From positions 35,601,289-35,665,288 of the forward strand of contig OX457042.1 in the NCBI GenBank assembly GCA_949752735.1: a DNA stretch of 64,000 nt. Reading direction: 5' to 3'. The notes under the pieces are model-generated. The model saw nothing but the letters and a program-made list of their open reading frames with translations. It was not told where the DNA came from and searched no databases. Every line of letters begins with the position of its first letter. Positions within the stretch are counted from its first letter, which is position 1. This document shows, in pieces, positions 41,111-53,643 of the stretch. The position numbers were made by a program, and so were the translations under genes. Source of the DNA: Lumbricus terrestris. Its lineage: Eukaryota > Annelida > Clitellata > Crassiclitellata > Lumbricidae.

Positions 41111-42230
41111 TATATATAAGATATACTGTATATGCCTGCGTGTCTGTAGACTATACTCAGTATTTGTCTTGCATTATCATGTGTCTAGTGTGTGTATTTA
41201 CCAAGTAGAATGGAAACATTGTAAATGAATGTAATTTCCAAGGATGTGCTAACCAAATCTTCTGCATAGCAGCTTACACCAGCACAGTAGAAAACCTATG
41301 TGATAAGTGAAGAGATGGGTGATTCCAGGCCATTGTTAGAGACTGAAGTTTGTCTGCTGGAAAGCGAAAAGACTGTTAATCATCATCTGAAGTCATGACA
41401 AGGTCTACCTGCAGCATTAATTTATTACAAGAATTTGTATAGCGCCTCTTCAGTGGACTATGGTTTTCAAGGGCAGGAACATGCATATGTGTTTGTGAAA
41501 GATGGCATGGTTGATCTTGGGAGATAGATGGTGTTGAACATGAGAAACCTGCAGGCAAAATAAATCTCAGAAGAATCAAAAGGTGATTATAAGTCCCATT
41601 GAATTTGATTTACTTCACCCTCAGAGGCTTTCGGTAAAATTGTGAGTTGAAGAATCATTGACTGGAAGTAAACATGCCAACTGGTTTAAAACTAGATGGC
41701 CTATTTTTTACTGATTACATGACTTGACAACCAATTACAAATTATGGAGCAACCCATGTGTTGAATCCAAAAAAGAGAGATGTGTAAATTGAATTCATTT
41801 CCAATCAGCCTAGATATAATTAAATTAATGTTTAAACAATAGTTGAAAGAATTGTTAGATAATGAATGAAAACTAGTTGACTCAATATTGAAGTTCTGTT
41901 ATTTGTTGATTGTTGATAAGGAAATTGTACTGTGGTCGCATATTGCTTTCTTTGTGATCTGAAAGTGTTGCTCAGTTTGGTTAATTTGGTTGTCTCAAGT
42001 TAAGTGGAGCAGTAACTTTTGCTTGTTAGAGTCCAATGCAGTACTTCTGACACAAATAAAACTATTATACACTGCTTCAAGGGGCACTATAGCAAATGGG
42101 AGAAATGAAATAAAATGTATGAACCTTCCTGAGGGCAGAGAACGAAAGGAGACCTAAACATCAATTAAACTTCCTTTTGTGTGATGATTCATTCATTCCA
42201 AGAATTTATATAGTGCCTCTTCAAGAAATC

Positions 42231-42311
42231 TGATGATGATGATGATGATGATGATGAGGAGGAGGAGGAGGAGGATGACGACGACGATGATGATGATGAT
42301 GATGATGATGG
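42231..42311. repeat. (GAT)n/(GAG)n microsatellite
   Basis: Trinucleotide run just after an L2-like tail (AATTTATATAGTGCCTCTTC) and about 55 bp before kinase exon 9. Confidence 0.9.
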
Positions 42312-42366
42312 CAGTGATGATGATTGCTGGCAGCTGCTTCCTGATTTTATGTTCCCAAATTTTCAG

Positions 42367-42467
42367 GATGTTGCTGTGAAGACAAAGCAGATCGATAATG
42401 TTGGGGAGTTGAAAAAGGAGTTTTACGTGTACGGAATTCTTCACAAAGTTATCGGAGTTCCTAAAAC
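42367..42467 (+). CDS. NUP50-kinase fusion gene, exon 9
   Basis: Encodes DVAVKTKQIDNVGELKKEFY followed by VYGILHKVIGVPKT. It contains the VAVK lysine (codon 322 of the spliced frame) and the alpha-C region with its Glu. The acceptor is AAATTTTCAG and the donor is AAAC|GTAGTA. The phase 2 exit is completed by C of exon 10 as Thr. Confidence 0.8.
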
Positions 42468-43020
42468 GTAGTAAGGAATATAAAAGCTATTTATTTTCAT
42501 CAGAGGTTTTTAACTTTTTTCCGTGCATGACACACCTAAACTTACAACCACCATGCAATTGTCGTAGGTACGTTAAAATTAAAATATGTTAAAGTTTAGC
42601 TAGCTTATATATTTTAAGTTGTTTAAAATTTTAATAAATAAAAATGCCATGACCGTGACTGCTTTCTAGTGTCTAATTATTCAAAAATTCTAAATTCCAC
42701 TAATTGATGTCTACTATTCTATGTCGTTTTATGACTTTTTGTTAATTGTTTCGTCTACCAGTTTATGGGATTTTTGCTCATGGATGTTCTTTGGATCACA
42801 GTAATACGAGGATCGATCCACAGTTTTTGTGAGCGCAATATTTACAGATTACAGTTGTCTAGCAACCTAGCTGGGGTCCCTGGACACTTAAAGCTTGGAG
42901 CCTTAACTCATTAACGAGAATAACGAATGAAAATAATAGGATAGCTTTATAAAACGGTTTTTAGATAATTTATCCTATATTCCTAAAACTGCTGATGCAC
43001 AGTACTTTGGTTGTTTGCAG

Positions 43021-43144
43021 CTGGCAAGGGAAAAGTGTAGGACAGCACTGCCTTGTGCTTGAGCTTCTGGGGTGTACTCTGACGGATGCTCTGCAGCATA
43101 GGATAGCATTCTCTCCAAAAGATATTGGGTCCATTGGTCATCAG
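43021..43144 (+). CDS. NUP50-kinase fusion gene, exon 10
   Basis: Encodes WQGKSVGQHCLVLELLGCTL followed by TDALQHRIAFSPKDIGSIGHQ, the kinase hinge and alpha-D/E region. GxxxxxxLVLELLGxxL is the CK1-superfamily hinge pattern. The acceptor is TGTTTGCAG and the donor is CAG|GTTGGA, phase 0 out. Confidence 0.82.
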
Positions 43145-43156
43145 GTTGGATTTATG

Positions 43157-43885
43157 TAGTACTAGATGTGTTACCCGGTGTTGCCCGGGAAATTTAGATT
43201 TTTCAACACTACTCCTCTGGGGTACCCAGCGCTGACCGTTAAATTTCGGGTTTTCGGTAACCCTTCACCCCACCCTGCTTCCCCAAAAAGCCAAACATGA
43301 CCTGTCCCTGAGGGGCGGGTGTGTGTGCTGACTGTGGTCTAATACAATTAGTGCAGGTTGTCTGTTCTGTTAGTATAGTTAATATTTCTGTGATCTGCGT
43401 TCTTGTGAATAATTGTAAACTGTAACCGGTTTCGGTTTGTCAAGCGGATTGTTGATAAACGGAAATTATTATTGGGGCGTGAATGACATCATGCGGACTG
43501 AAGCCTATTTACTAAATTGAGGTTTGTATGTGCACCATAAAGGATTGGTTGGAAGGAGTGGGGAGAAGGGAAGGAAGGGTGATGAGTGGAACGAGATGGG
43601 AGTGGAGGGGAAAGGAATGTGGGAGGAGGGAGACAGTGGATGGGATCAGTGGAGAGGGGATGGGAAGGGAGGGGTGACCAGGGTCACCGAAATATCCTGA
43701 GCACCGTTGGGTGCCCAGAGTGATTTGTGCTAGATAGAACAGGTGGAGGTGGAGTTGTGGTTGCACAAAAAGCTAAAAATTTACTGAGCAATGGGGTGGC
43801 CAACCTGCCCTACAGGTGCGGGCGAAGCTAGGTTTGGGGACGAAGAACCTAAATATCCAGGGCAACACCGAGTATCCCAGTTAGT
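43157..43885. repeat. Interspersed repeat with inverted ends
   Basis: The left end ACTAGATGTGTTACCCGGTG is inverted at the right end (GGGCAACACCGAGTATCCCAG). It has a purine-rich core (43550-43680). It is related to 40530-41110 and starts 13 bp after kinase exon 10. Confidence 0.5.
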
Positions 43886-44555
43886 ATATATATATGTATG
43901 TATATATATTATTACATTAGGGCTGGTACTGATGAAAATATGTTAAATTCATTAATATACAACATTTATTCGCAATAAATATGTTAAATTCTATTGATTT
44001 GGTGTATGTTACGTAAAGCGTGAAATATTGTCATATGTAGTCAGTGAATTAGTTACTACTTTTTTCATACAAAAAGTCAATTTTATTTATTGTAATGAAA
44101 ACAATTAATTTTTTCGCCATCTTGGATATTATCATCAGCATTTACTCAAATGCAAAATGATTGCTTAACTAAAGGGTTTCACATCATCATTCTTCACCAT
44201 GTTGTTTACTATGGAAATGTTCGCTCAACATCATAAAGGAAAACTTAATTGCAAATTAATTGAACAAGCCAAAAGTTACTTTTGCGTACAAAAAATAAAT
44301 GAGTCAGTTAGTATAGAGATGGGGCCTGATATTTCTTCTCGTCAGTATAATATTCTAGGGATAAGATTGCAATTGTCCTTTGCTGGCCACGTAAAGTAGT
44401 GTGGTCATTGTTGAAGGCTAATAGCAGCGTCAAGCCAACAATCAGTCTAAACTTCATATTAGCAACTGAATAAAATCATAATTTTGTGTGTATATATCAT
44501 AGGTCATAGCCACACTTGTTATTTCAATTTTTATAAAAACTTGTTTCTTGTAGAG

Positions 44556-44894
44556 CAGTGGTTCCCAGCCCGTGGCCCACGGGCCAAAAGTGGCCTGCCA
44601 GGCCTCATTGAATGGCCCTCATCTCTCAAAGGATTAAAAAATATGTTATAAAAATTGACATCTTGGGCCGGATAGAACCCATGATTATTTCCTATTACAA
44701 TTTATTTTATTTTGACGTCTATAAATAACATCACAAATTCTATTTTGATTCAATTATAAGAATTTTAGACGCTTTTAGTTAATTAAACTTTAGCTTTGTG
44801 GCCCCCTAATCTCCTTCAACTAAGAAAAAGTGGCCCTCTTGTCTTCCAACTTAGAAAAAGTGGCCCTAAAGTCAAAAAAGGTTGGGAACCACTG
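44556..44894. mobile_element. hAT-type MITE (339 bp)
   Basis: Terminal inverted repeats CAGTGGTTCCCAGCC and GGTTGGGAACCACTG, flanked by a perfect 8-bp duplication TTGTAGAG (44548-44555 and 44895-44902). There is no transposase. It lies in intron 10 of the fusion gene. Confidence 0.88.
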
Positions 44895-45475
44895 TTGTAG
44901 AGCCTTAGACAGTTTAGGAACCTGCGGTTGCTCTGTTTTGGGTATGGAATTTCTCTCATCAGCCTTTGGATAATTATAACATTGTGACTACTTTAGTAAG
45001 GAGATATTTCGGCAAGGTAATAATGAAGCTATGGAATTTTAATTAGAATTACCTAGGGAGTTTTTGATTAGAATTAGCTGCATTTTAGTTATTAATTAAT
45101 TAAAATTAGAATATTTACCAATGTAAATTAGTTAGGTAATTAATTTCTAATTGATTACCTATCACTGTTCTGAAGGTAATTAATATTGTGGCTTATAAAT
45201 TTACTGGCTGATGTGTAGAACTATTGTAACGACAGTTACAAGGATCTCATATAGATTGCAGTAAAAGATGTCAATAACACTTTGTTATTATTACAGTATA
45301 CAGTTTTATATACTTATGATCATTTGTGGTGCTAATCATAATGATGATGACAATGATCATTAAATCATCAATATTGTGATTACAAAAATGTTTGGTGCTG
45401 CATCAGTCACATCATATTTATTACCCTCATCACAAGAAAGAATGATTTGTGCATTTTTTCTTTTTTCTTCCATAG

Positions 45476-45571
45476 CTGGTGCAGACCCTGAACTACATTC
45501 ATGGCAGGGGAATTCTGCATCGAGATTTGAAGCCCAGCAACATTGCCTTTGACCATGTCTGTGGAGAGAAA
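45476..45571 (+). CDS. NUP50-kinase fusion gene, exon 11 (HRD loop)
   Basis: Encodes LVQTLNYIHGRGILHRDLKP followed by SNIAFDHVCGEK. The catalytic loop HRDLKPSN is complete (D409 of the spliced frame). The acceptor is TTCCATAG and the donor is AAA|GTTAGT, phase 0 on both sides. Confidence 0.88.
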
Positions 45572-46143
45572 GTTAGTTATCCTTCATTATGAAGAAATTT
45601 TAAGTTCCTTATTACTCATAGGATTTTATAGAAATATATAATTGTACAGGTACAATACTATTGAGGGTAATGTTAAAAAGATACTCTTTACATGATTCCA
45701 TACGTGATTGTACTTCTTTGTATAGGATTATAAGTTTGACTTTATATGGTTTCATTTTTTATGTTTAATGATAAGGCATCAGCTGATAGTGCTAATACGG
45801 TAGGCATGTAACATGCAGTGTGCGTGTGGGTTCCTACTGGTGTGATGCACCAGTAGTGGGTTTAGTACTTGCCTTTTCAGTGATGGACATAATATGTCAT
45901 CTGACTAAGCTGAATTTACTACTATTGCATAAATTATGTGGTGTATTTGGTTATAATAATCTTCATAAAGTGGTGATGGCAGTGGTGGTGGTCATGGTTA
46001 TGTTGACAGGGCGTCGAATAAGTATATCCTAAAAGGTTTTTAAATGTCATCTGTTTTAGCCTGACTTGAAATTCTTCTAGGCTCTATAATTCCTGCAATT
46101 CTTCTGCATCTTGTTGTTTGAGGACATAGCCAAGGGAAATCTT

Positions 46144-46365
46144 GTGGGACGCAGTGATGTAGTGAGCATGTTTGTTGCCTTTCAGCCGGAGGGTTCAGGT
46201 TCGAATCCACCTCAAGCCGCCTCGTCTGGACCTTGGCGAGTCCTTCACTCGCAATATTATTGCTCAGCACTTCGGCGTAAAACCGATTCAGTGTCCGTAC
46301 TGTAGTGGGGAGAACTTCTTAGTAGTAATCTTGAAGGGGTGCTATAACAAGTGCACATACATCTT
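46144..46365 (+). mobile_element. tRNA-derived SINE, family 2 (diverged)
   Basis: The B box GGTTCGAATCCACC is intact and the end GGTGCTATAACAAGTGCACA is recognisable, but the copy carries many substitutions. It ends only about 15 bp before a kinase exon (46380), so it abuts or contributes to that exon's acceptor region. Confidence 0.72.
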
Positions 46366-46379
46366 ACTTGTCATTTCAG

Positions 46380-46583
46380 GTGTACCTACTGGATTTTGGT
46401 TTATGCGGCTCAGTTGAAGTTGATCTGCCCTTGTTCAAGACTCCGTTTTTTGGCAGCCCTTATCACGCGAGCATGAACGTGCATATTGGTTCAGCACAGT
46501 CAAGGAGAGACGACCTAATTTCCCTTGGCTATGTCCTCATACAGTTGGCCAAGGGAACACTGCCGTGGATCCAGAACGGTCAG
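46380..46583 (+). CDS. NUP50-kinase fusion gene, exon 12 (DFG and activation segment)
   Basis: Encodes VYLLDFGLCGSVEVDLPLFK, then a segment with FFGSPYHASMNVHIGSAQSR and RDDLISLGYVLIQLAKGTLPW. DFG (D429) is intact. The SPYHASxNxHxGxxQSRRDDLxSLGYVL string is the hallmark of the CK1 superfamily. The acceptor is CATTTCAG and the donor is CAG|GTATGT. The exon is 68 codons, phase 0. Confidence 0.92.
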
Positions 46584-47473
46584 GTATGTACTCCAATATA
46601 TTACTTTTATTTTCATATATTACTTTCTCTTGATGCTGAACATTCAGTGCAGTCATGCAATCCTGCCAGGGGTTCAAATTGCTGCCAAGCTGTTTACTGT
46701 AGATTGCTGCACTTATATTTGATTCTTAGCTTTCTTCATGACTTCTAACACCGTACTGATATCCTTTAAATGCCAGTCAAGTGTAAGTGAAAAGTTATAT
46801 AATTTAAAATTATAAAAGTTGTAATCCATTAGTGTGCATACACTGGATTAATATTACATTTTGGACTGCATTGTATCTGAGTATTTATTGAGTCCCTCTC
46901 GCAACAGAGACTATTGGGAGGTGCATTACTTGTATATCCGGTTATCTGATGTGTGCAGTATATTTATTAGTTTTTGTCCCCTGCTGACCACCTAGTTTTT
47001 TATCTATGGGAATGATGTGACAAGCAGCTTCTGCTTCTTCTCATGAGCTATGGTTTATGAACTGATAATTGTTAGCTTAAAACCATCAATCAGTTTTCAC
47101 ATTGAATTGTTTACTTATTAACCTTTTTACTTATCATTTCTGGACATTGTATAATTTCTGTATCAGGTTCTAGCAGTGCTCTGATTAAAAAAATTAGAGA
47201 AGGGAGTTTGAGATAAATGACCCAAAAAGCGCAAGAGTTATTGTCAGTTTCCAGTGTTTCACGACAAAGTGACGACATTTTATGGCTGCCAGTGCAATTT
47301 ACATTGACCTTATCTTGCCTTCGTTTGTGTAACCTTTTCGTTGTTGTCGTCTGAGCGAATTTCATTGGGCCTCAGTCTTTCCAGCTCAAAAATAATGTGC
47401 AGTTTATATATAATCTAGATGTTCATTGCAAAATGGAATTTGCAATTTAGAATTTGCTTTTTGTTTGTTTTAG

Positions 47474-47533
47474 CTGTCTCTGGATCAGATTGGAGAATTA
47501 AAGGCATCCGTCACACTTGAAGAACTCTGTGAG
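47474..47533 (+). CDS. NUP50-kinase fusion gene, exon 13
   Basis: A 60-nt exon encoding LSLDQIGELKASVTLEELCE, the helix after the LPW motif where CK1 kinases have IxExKxxxxxExLC. The acceptor is GTTTTAG and the donor is GAG|GTTAGT, phase 0 on both sides. Confidence 0.75.
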
Positions 47534-48004
47534 GTTAGTTAGCCTTCTTTATTTTCTTGTGTCAGCTCACTGGTTTGTGTGGTCATTTCTCTTCATTTTC
47601 ATTGGCACCAAAAGATGTCTTCCAGTATAAATTAATGACTCTCCTTTTGGGCTTCTTGCTTTACAAAACTGTCACTGTCTGTCAGAATCTTTATTGCATT
47701 GCATTTAGGCCGTTTTATGCAGTAAAACACTTTGTTATGCCAATTCTATGTTAATGCATTTTTTGTTGCAATTGACTTTTAAAGGTTTTATTTGGACTCA
47801 CCAAACAGATTTGCAATTAGAATAAATTTAAGATATTTAGAAGACCTTTTCATACTTTTATATGTTGTAAGTTATGTATGTGCTTGTACTAAATGTTGCT
47901 AAATATTATATTATGGTGCTTATGCATTTTATTGTGTTTTCAAAAGTGTTTTCTTGAGCTCACCTCATCCAGTTTGACCAGTTTGTATGTATGTATGTAT
48001 GTAT

Positions 48005-48216
48005 GTGCACTTGTTATAGCGCCCCTTCAAGCTCTCTACTCAGAGGCGCTCCCGACTGCAGAGCGGACACTGCATCAGAGTTTCACGCCGAAGCGCTGAG
48101 CAATTGCGAGTGAAGGACTTGCCCAAGGTCCCTACGCGACGACATGAGGTGGATTCGAACCTCGAACCTTCCGGCTTCAAGGCAACGACGCCACCACTAC
48201 TCCACCGCGCCCCACA
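48005..48216 (-). mobile_element. tRNA-derived SINE, family 2
   Basis: Nearly full-length reverse copy with a (GTAT)n run at the tail side. It carries the same AGCGCCCCTTCAAGCTCTC and GGATTCGAACCTCGAACC segments as the other copies. It lies in the intron between kinase exons 13 and 14. Confidence 0.8.
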
Positions 48217-48616
48217 AGTTTACCTGCACTGAATTGACAGTGTAAATCCTATCTTACATGTGTTCAAAAAAGAATAGAAATTTGCAGATCAATGGCAGTT
48301 GCTCCTCTGATCAGAATCAAGAATGATCAAAATTGGTCTCAAGATGATTAAACATTACAAAAACTTGACAACTTCATCTAATAACAATTTTTATGTCAAT
48401 TGCATAATTAGATTCATGTTTATTGACAAATGACTGCAGCTCCAGTAAATATTGAGCTTGCTTCCAACTCATATCGGGTCAGGTTTATTGAATGTTGTAT
48501 TTGGTGGAAGGGCTGTTGTAAAGTAGGGTTCTGTCCAAAAGTAATCGAGACTGTCCAACATTTTTAATGGAAACCCAAAAGATATAATTTATACATCAAG
48601 TGGTTCTGCTTTGCAG

Positions 48617-48712
48617 GACTGTCCAGATGCGCTTTTCAACTACATGAGTGTAGTCACAAATTTAGCCTTTGAAGAAGAGCCAGACTATGGTTGCCTTCTG
48701 AAGTTCATGAAG
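48617..48712 (+). CDS. NUP50-kinase fusion gene, exon 14 (last one recognised)
   Basis: Encodes DCPDALFNYMSVVTNLAFEE followed by EPDYGCLLKFMK, matching the end of the CK1 domain (P..F..Y...V..L.FEE.PDY..L). The acceptor is CTTTGCAG and the donor is AAG|GTAAGC. If the donor is not used, the frame stops 12 codons on at TAG (48749-48751). No later exon was recognised. Confidence 0.82.
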
Positions 48713-49992
48713 GTAAGCAAGAGGCACTTTGTATTAAGAAAAGATGCATAGCTTGAAAAAATTGCTTTTGAACAATACAGGTTTAACAAGAAGCAGCATG
48801 AAGGGATGTCCCTCTTGCAAATCAGGGTTATTGAGGAAGTCCCTCTAACTCATAAGTGTAGTGGATACAGTTCTTATGAAATTGATTGTTAACTCTAAGT
48901 TGTCATAATTAATTAATTTCAGTGATTATTACTAGCCAATCAATTTGAAGTGATGTCTAGTTAGAAGAGTGGCACTTCAATATAATAGAGATTAGACAAT
49001 GAAGATGATCATTTGTTTGCAATGCAAAGCGCGTGTAATAATACATTTAAAATACATTACCTGGTAATGGACAATGGAAGGAACGTAAACAATGAGGTTA
49101 GAAAAAATATCAGTTTGAAGTAATAGTAAGAGTTTGAAGTTGGTTTTGAAGAAGAAGTTTTTTGGATGTTTGTTAATTTTGTGATGGAGCAGTACATTGT
49201 TTGACGGAGATTTTAATGCTGTAGTAAAGTTTAAATAGTCAGTGGCAATATGGACGTTTTACAGACTTGAAATTCCAAGCGTATATGTTTTTTGAGTGGA
49301 AATCTGGCGATTAGTTTTCCATGGACAATTCTGTCTGGATGGTGAAGTGTATGAGGAATGGTTGTTTTTGTCGTTAACCAAGAAAATGCATGGCAATATG
49401 GCTCTATCTGCTTAGCTGGTCGACCAGTGAATAGGAGAACACAACTAAACTTGTCTCTTACTTGTGTGTTTGTGTGTGTGAAGAACTGTGAACATTGACT
49501 GTGATTAAATCTGCAAGATGTTCAGTACCTCAACCCATAAATTTATACTTTTGATGGTGGCCATGCCTGTGGAGATGGGCAAGCCTATGTGAGAGCACAG
49601 ATAAGAATATAAAGATCTTATCAGAGTAGTTAGGAGTGCCACTCTAGGTAGTTAGGTTTCAATTGAATAATTGATTCGACTTGGCTTTCATTTGATTTGC
49701 TATAGATTTCTACAAAATGTCTAGTTTTCTGATGTCAGACATTACTTAATGCAGTGTAATTTTCTCTTGCCCAGGAACAACACAATTTAAGACACTATTT
49801 CAAATATAGAACTTTGTAACTCTAAGATAATGGCCAAGATCGGAGGTACGACTTTAGAATCCATGTAGATTTCACTAGTAGCTCAGCAATGTAATCTGTG
49901 GTAATATGGTTAAAGGTAGCGAGACAATCTGTAGTAGGGATAGATATATTCAAGAGAAGGAAATTTTGCACTGCTATCTCTAACCAATCGCT

Positions 49993-50225
49993 AGGGGCCT
50001 GGTAGAGTTTACACACTGGTGTAGAGTGCAAGAGGTAGCAGGTTCGAGCCCCCGTTGGACGGATATGCTTTGTAGGCTGCTATTATCACCGTGTATTGCA
50101 AACTGTCTGTTCAGTTAGTATAGTTAAGTTTAGGTTTGAAGTTAATTAAGATTACTGCATAACTTGTAAATGTAAAGTTTAGTGCGTTTAATTAAAGAAA
50201 AGATTATTATTATTATTATTATTAT
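49993..50225 (+). mobile_element. tRNA-derived SINE, family 1 (diverged)
   Basis: Third copy of the family. The A-box region is eroded (GGTAGAGTTTACACACTGG), the B box GGTTCGAGCCC is intact, and the tail is (TTA)n. Confidence 0.75.
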
Positions 50226-50726
50226 CATTGGGATACAACTGTCAATGGATAACTAGCCTTCTGGTGCCGAGTACAGCTTCGAGCGCAATGAGATGTTTTC
50301 TGTGTGTCTCCAATTGACGCTTGGTCATTAGATTGTAGTGCTTAATAAATTATATGTTATAATATAAAATTAATAATCTATAATATTGTTAACTTTTATC
50401 TATAGCGAAGTAAAATTTCATTTAGTATAAAGGCTATTACAATTTGTGCATTGTGGCGTTATAGAGTAAACCTAACAAGGCTTGGTAAAGTTAATACAGA
50501 GACTAACGTTTATAGACTATTTGCATGGCACCAGTAGTTCTGCTTTATCTGTCTCTGAATATCATAGGAATAGCTGAATTTCTTTCTTGTGGTTATCACT
50601 TACCTACAGTAGCTATATTCAATGACATCTAAGGATATTGCTGTTATCATAATGTCCAAGGCATCAATAAGTTATATCATATGTGTGAATATATGTAATA
50701 TATTATTTATGTCTATATATGCCTGT

Positions 50727-50942
50727 ATGTGCACTTGTTATAGCGGCCCTTCAAGCTCTCTACTCAGAGGCGCTCCCAACTACAGCATGGACACTGCATC
50801 GGAGTTTCACGCCGAAGCGCTGAGCCGTTGTGAGTGAAGGACTTGCCCAAGGTCCATATGCAGTGACTTGAGGTGGATTCGAACCTGCAGCCCTCCGGCT
50901 GCAAGGCAACGAACATACACACTACACCACCACGCCCCACAA
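50727..50942 (-). mobile_element. tRNA-derived SINE, family 2
   Basis: Reverse copy of the same family; GGTGGATTCGAACCTGCAG marks the B-box end. It lies downstream of the last recognised kinase exon. Confidence 0.78.
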
Positions 50943-51148
50943 ATATATGTATAGTGTAAACGTTCTATAATTTCTATCATTTGCATTATGTAAACATTCT
51001 ACCATTTCTTAATGCTTTTTTAACATGTTCGAAATGAAGCAGCTGCGTGGCGACCCAGAAGTCGGCAGCCCATCAGTTTGGCAAAAGTGTGAGTGTAATA
51101 TTTTAATTTATAAAAAGCATTTGAGTTACAATATTCATTGTTTGATCT

Positions 51149-51152
<4 letters not shown>

Positions 51153-51197
<45 letters not shown>
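51153..51197. repeat. (TA)n microsatellite
   Basis: Alternating TA run shortly left of the fold-back transposon. Confidence 0.9.
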
Positions 51198-51203
<6 letters not shown>

Positions 51204-51252
51204 TTGTGGATATATATGTGTATATCTATACATATGTATATATTTATATATA

Positions 51253-52443
51253 GGGTGTCTCGATAGGTCGTGAACGATTTTGAATACAGAAAAAGATATG
51301 TTATACACAAAATAATGTGGAAAGTTTTATACTGGCGGATAGGTTGTTCAAATGAAAATGTTACGCAGAAAAAAATAGATCACTAGCTCAATTACTCAAA
51401 TTTTAGCGCCAATATCCGTGACGTCATCAAATTCGTGCCAAGTAAACGTCCAGTTAGGCCGAAAACCATATTGTACGACCATCATTGTTAATCCACACGT
51501 AATTAATTAATACAATTGATCATTTAGTATTTAATAATGTTTCCTTTACTCTTTGTTAAAGCCTCAAAGTCGATTAGACATCGAGCCAATTAGATTTTTA
51601 AGAGTTGTCATAGGTATCGATGTCCAATTTTTGTCCATGCCTTACGAAACCGGCGTTTTAAGGTGTTCAATGTCTGGTATTCGGAATCGACGTAAACAGT
51701 CGCCATAATACTCCAAACATTTTCTATTGGTGACAAATCCGGCAAATTAGGCGGCCATCCCCCATTGATATTTTTGTTCAACCATTTGACTGAGGCTTTT
51801 GATGTGTGTGCACGTGCACCGTCTTGTAAAAATAATCCTTTTGCCGCTATTTTGAAACATTTTTGTGACTGTTAACTGAGCGAAGACTGCAGTGCCAGTT
51901 TGCTGGAATGCGGGTTTGACCTCTTTCTCCAGTAGACTGGCCGCCTAATTCACCATATACGTACATACATACAATACACCAATAGAAAATGTTTGGAGTA
52001 TCATGGCGACGACTGTTTATGCCGATCCCGAACCCAGACATTGAACAGCTTAAAACGCCGGCTTCGTAAGGCATGGACATCGACACCTATGACAACTATT
52101 TAATTGGTTCGATGTCTAATCGACTTGAGGCTTTAACAAAGAGTAGCCTAAAGGAAACATTATTAAATACTACATGATCATTTGTATTAATTAATTACGT
52201 GTGGATTAACAATGATGGTCGTACAATATGGTTTTCGGCCTAACTGGACGTTTACTTGGCACGAATTTGATGACGTCACGGATATTGGCGCTAAAATTTG
52301 AATAATTGAGCTAGTGATCTAATTTTTTTGCGTAACATTTTCATTTGAACAACCTATCCGCCAGTATAAAACTTTCCACATTATGTTGTGTATAACATAT
52401 ATTTTTCTGCATTCAAAATCGTTCACGACCTATCGAGACACCC
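51253..52443. mobile_element. Fold-back Tc1/IS630-type element
   Basis: A 1191-bp element with arms of roughly 450 bp in opposite orientation, starting GGGTGTCTCGATAGGTCGTG and ending with its inverse, flanked by TA on both sides (TA target duplication). The left arm, read on the minus strand, encodes the C-terminal half of a Tc1/IS630 transposase (LQDGARAHTS, then PPNLPDLSPIENVW). The right arm repeats the last part (PIENVWSIMAT) on the plus strand. It is built from two transposon 3' ends head to head and cannot encode a whole transposase. Confidence 0.85.
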
Positions 52444-52886
52444 TATATATCTGTGTATGTCTATGCATACATGTGTGTATAGGCCTATCAGTCTAAACTT
52501 TTTGACTTCTTCAGTCAATCTATGTCAATATGTGCCAAAATTGTGCAGAACTCTGACTGTTTCTGGCTTTTCCTGACTCATCCTGGCAAATTGTAGGGCC
52601 TTGTTATATGTTGTAATTTGGGTAAATGAAAGAATTTTTGTCATTGTTGTTGCTGTTGTTGTTGTTGTTATTGATGATGATGATAATGATGATGCTGATG
52701 ACGATGATGATGACGAAATAAAATTATGAACTGATTTTAGGCCATATTAGTTCTACAGTCCCAGAAGTTAAGTATTAAACCTATGTGCTTTTTTAAATCC
52801 AGATCTTTATCGTGTTGATCTTGGATTTGATTGGTAATTGCTGACACTCTACTCTGTTAGACTACTCTTTGATGTAGACGGTGCTT

Positions 52887-53643
52887 AAAGACTGTGCGTC
52901 TTTCTTAACGATTGATATGTTATTGTTTGTGAAAATTAGTGAAGAGTCTGTTCTTCTGAGTGCCCTGCTGTTCAGTGGAAGAAAGCTTTGGGTTCTTCAT
53001 TATTTCAATGGAAGACAGTTTCTGATTCGTCACAAGGATGTCATACTTGAACTTAACAGTGCATAATGGAATTTTATTTCAAACTGATTATTTTTTTCTG
53101 TTTTAATTTTGTTTAACCCTTGCTGTTCAAGGGAACTTTGTCAGTTGTTCAAAATATAGAATTTTTAAATGATTGAACTTCAGAGATAGACCTAGTAGCA
53201 GCACAGTTTTTCTATGAAAGTGTAAATCTCCTATTTCCAGCTCTTGCATGCAGCATAATTTGATTTTTGTAGAGTTTTTATACGTCCTAGTTTGCTCTAG
53301 ATCTAAGATAATAGGCTGTGATGTATCAGCGAATAAAACTGATTTACTGAACACTGTTGAAAGTGTGGGCCAAAGTCAGTTTTTACTGAACATCTCTTAT
53401 ATTTCCAAATTTTGAAATATTTTATTCATGATGGTTTTATTGTGCTCACTTTTGTAGGTGTCACTATTTACGAAATTTCATAATGTGAATTATTATCGAT
53501 GCCATTACAAGTTTTTCTAGAAGTGACAGGTTGTCGTTGGAATGATTGGAACTTAGGCTTTCTTATGTTCCAACAGCTTCTTGGGCAGTACTTAATCAAG
53601 GCAATTGACTGTGCATCTTTCTTAACGATTGATATGTTATTAA
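52887..53643 (+). repeat. Short direct repeat pair
   Basis: GACTGTGCGTCTTTCTTAAC plus GATTGATATGTTATT at about 52887-52924 recurs with one change at about 53607-53642. The origin is unknown. Confidence 0.55.
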
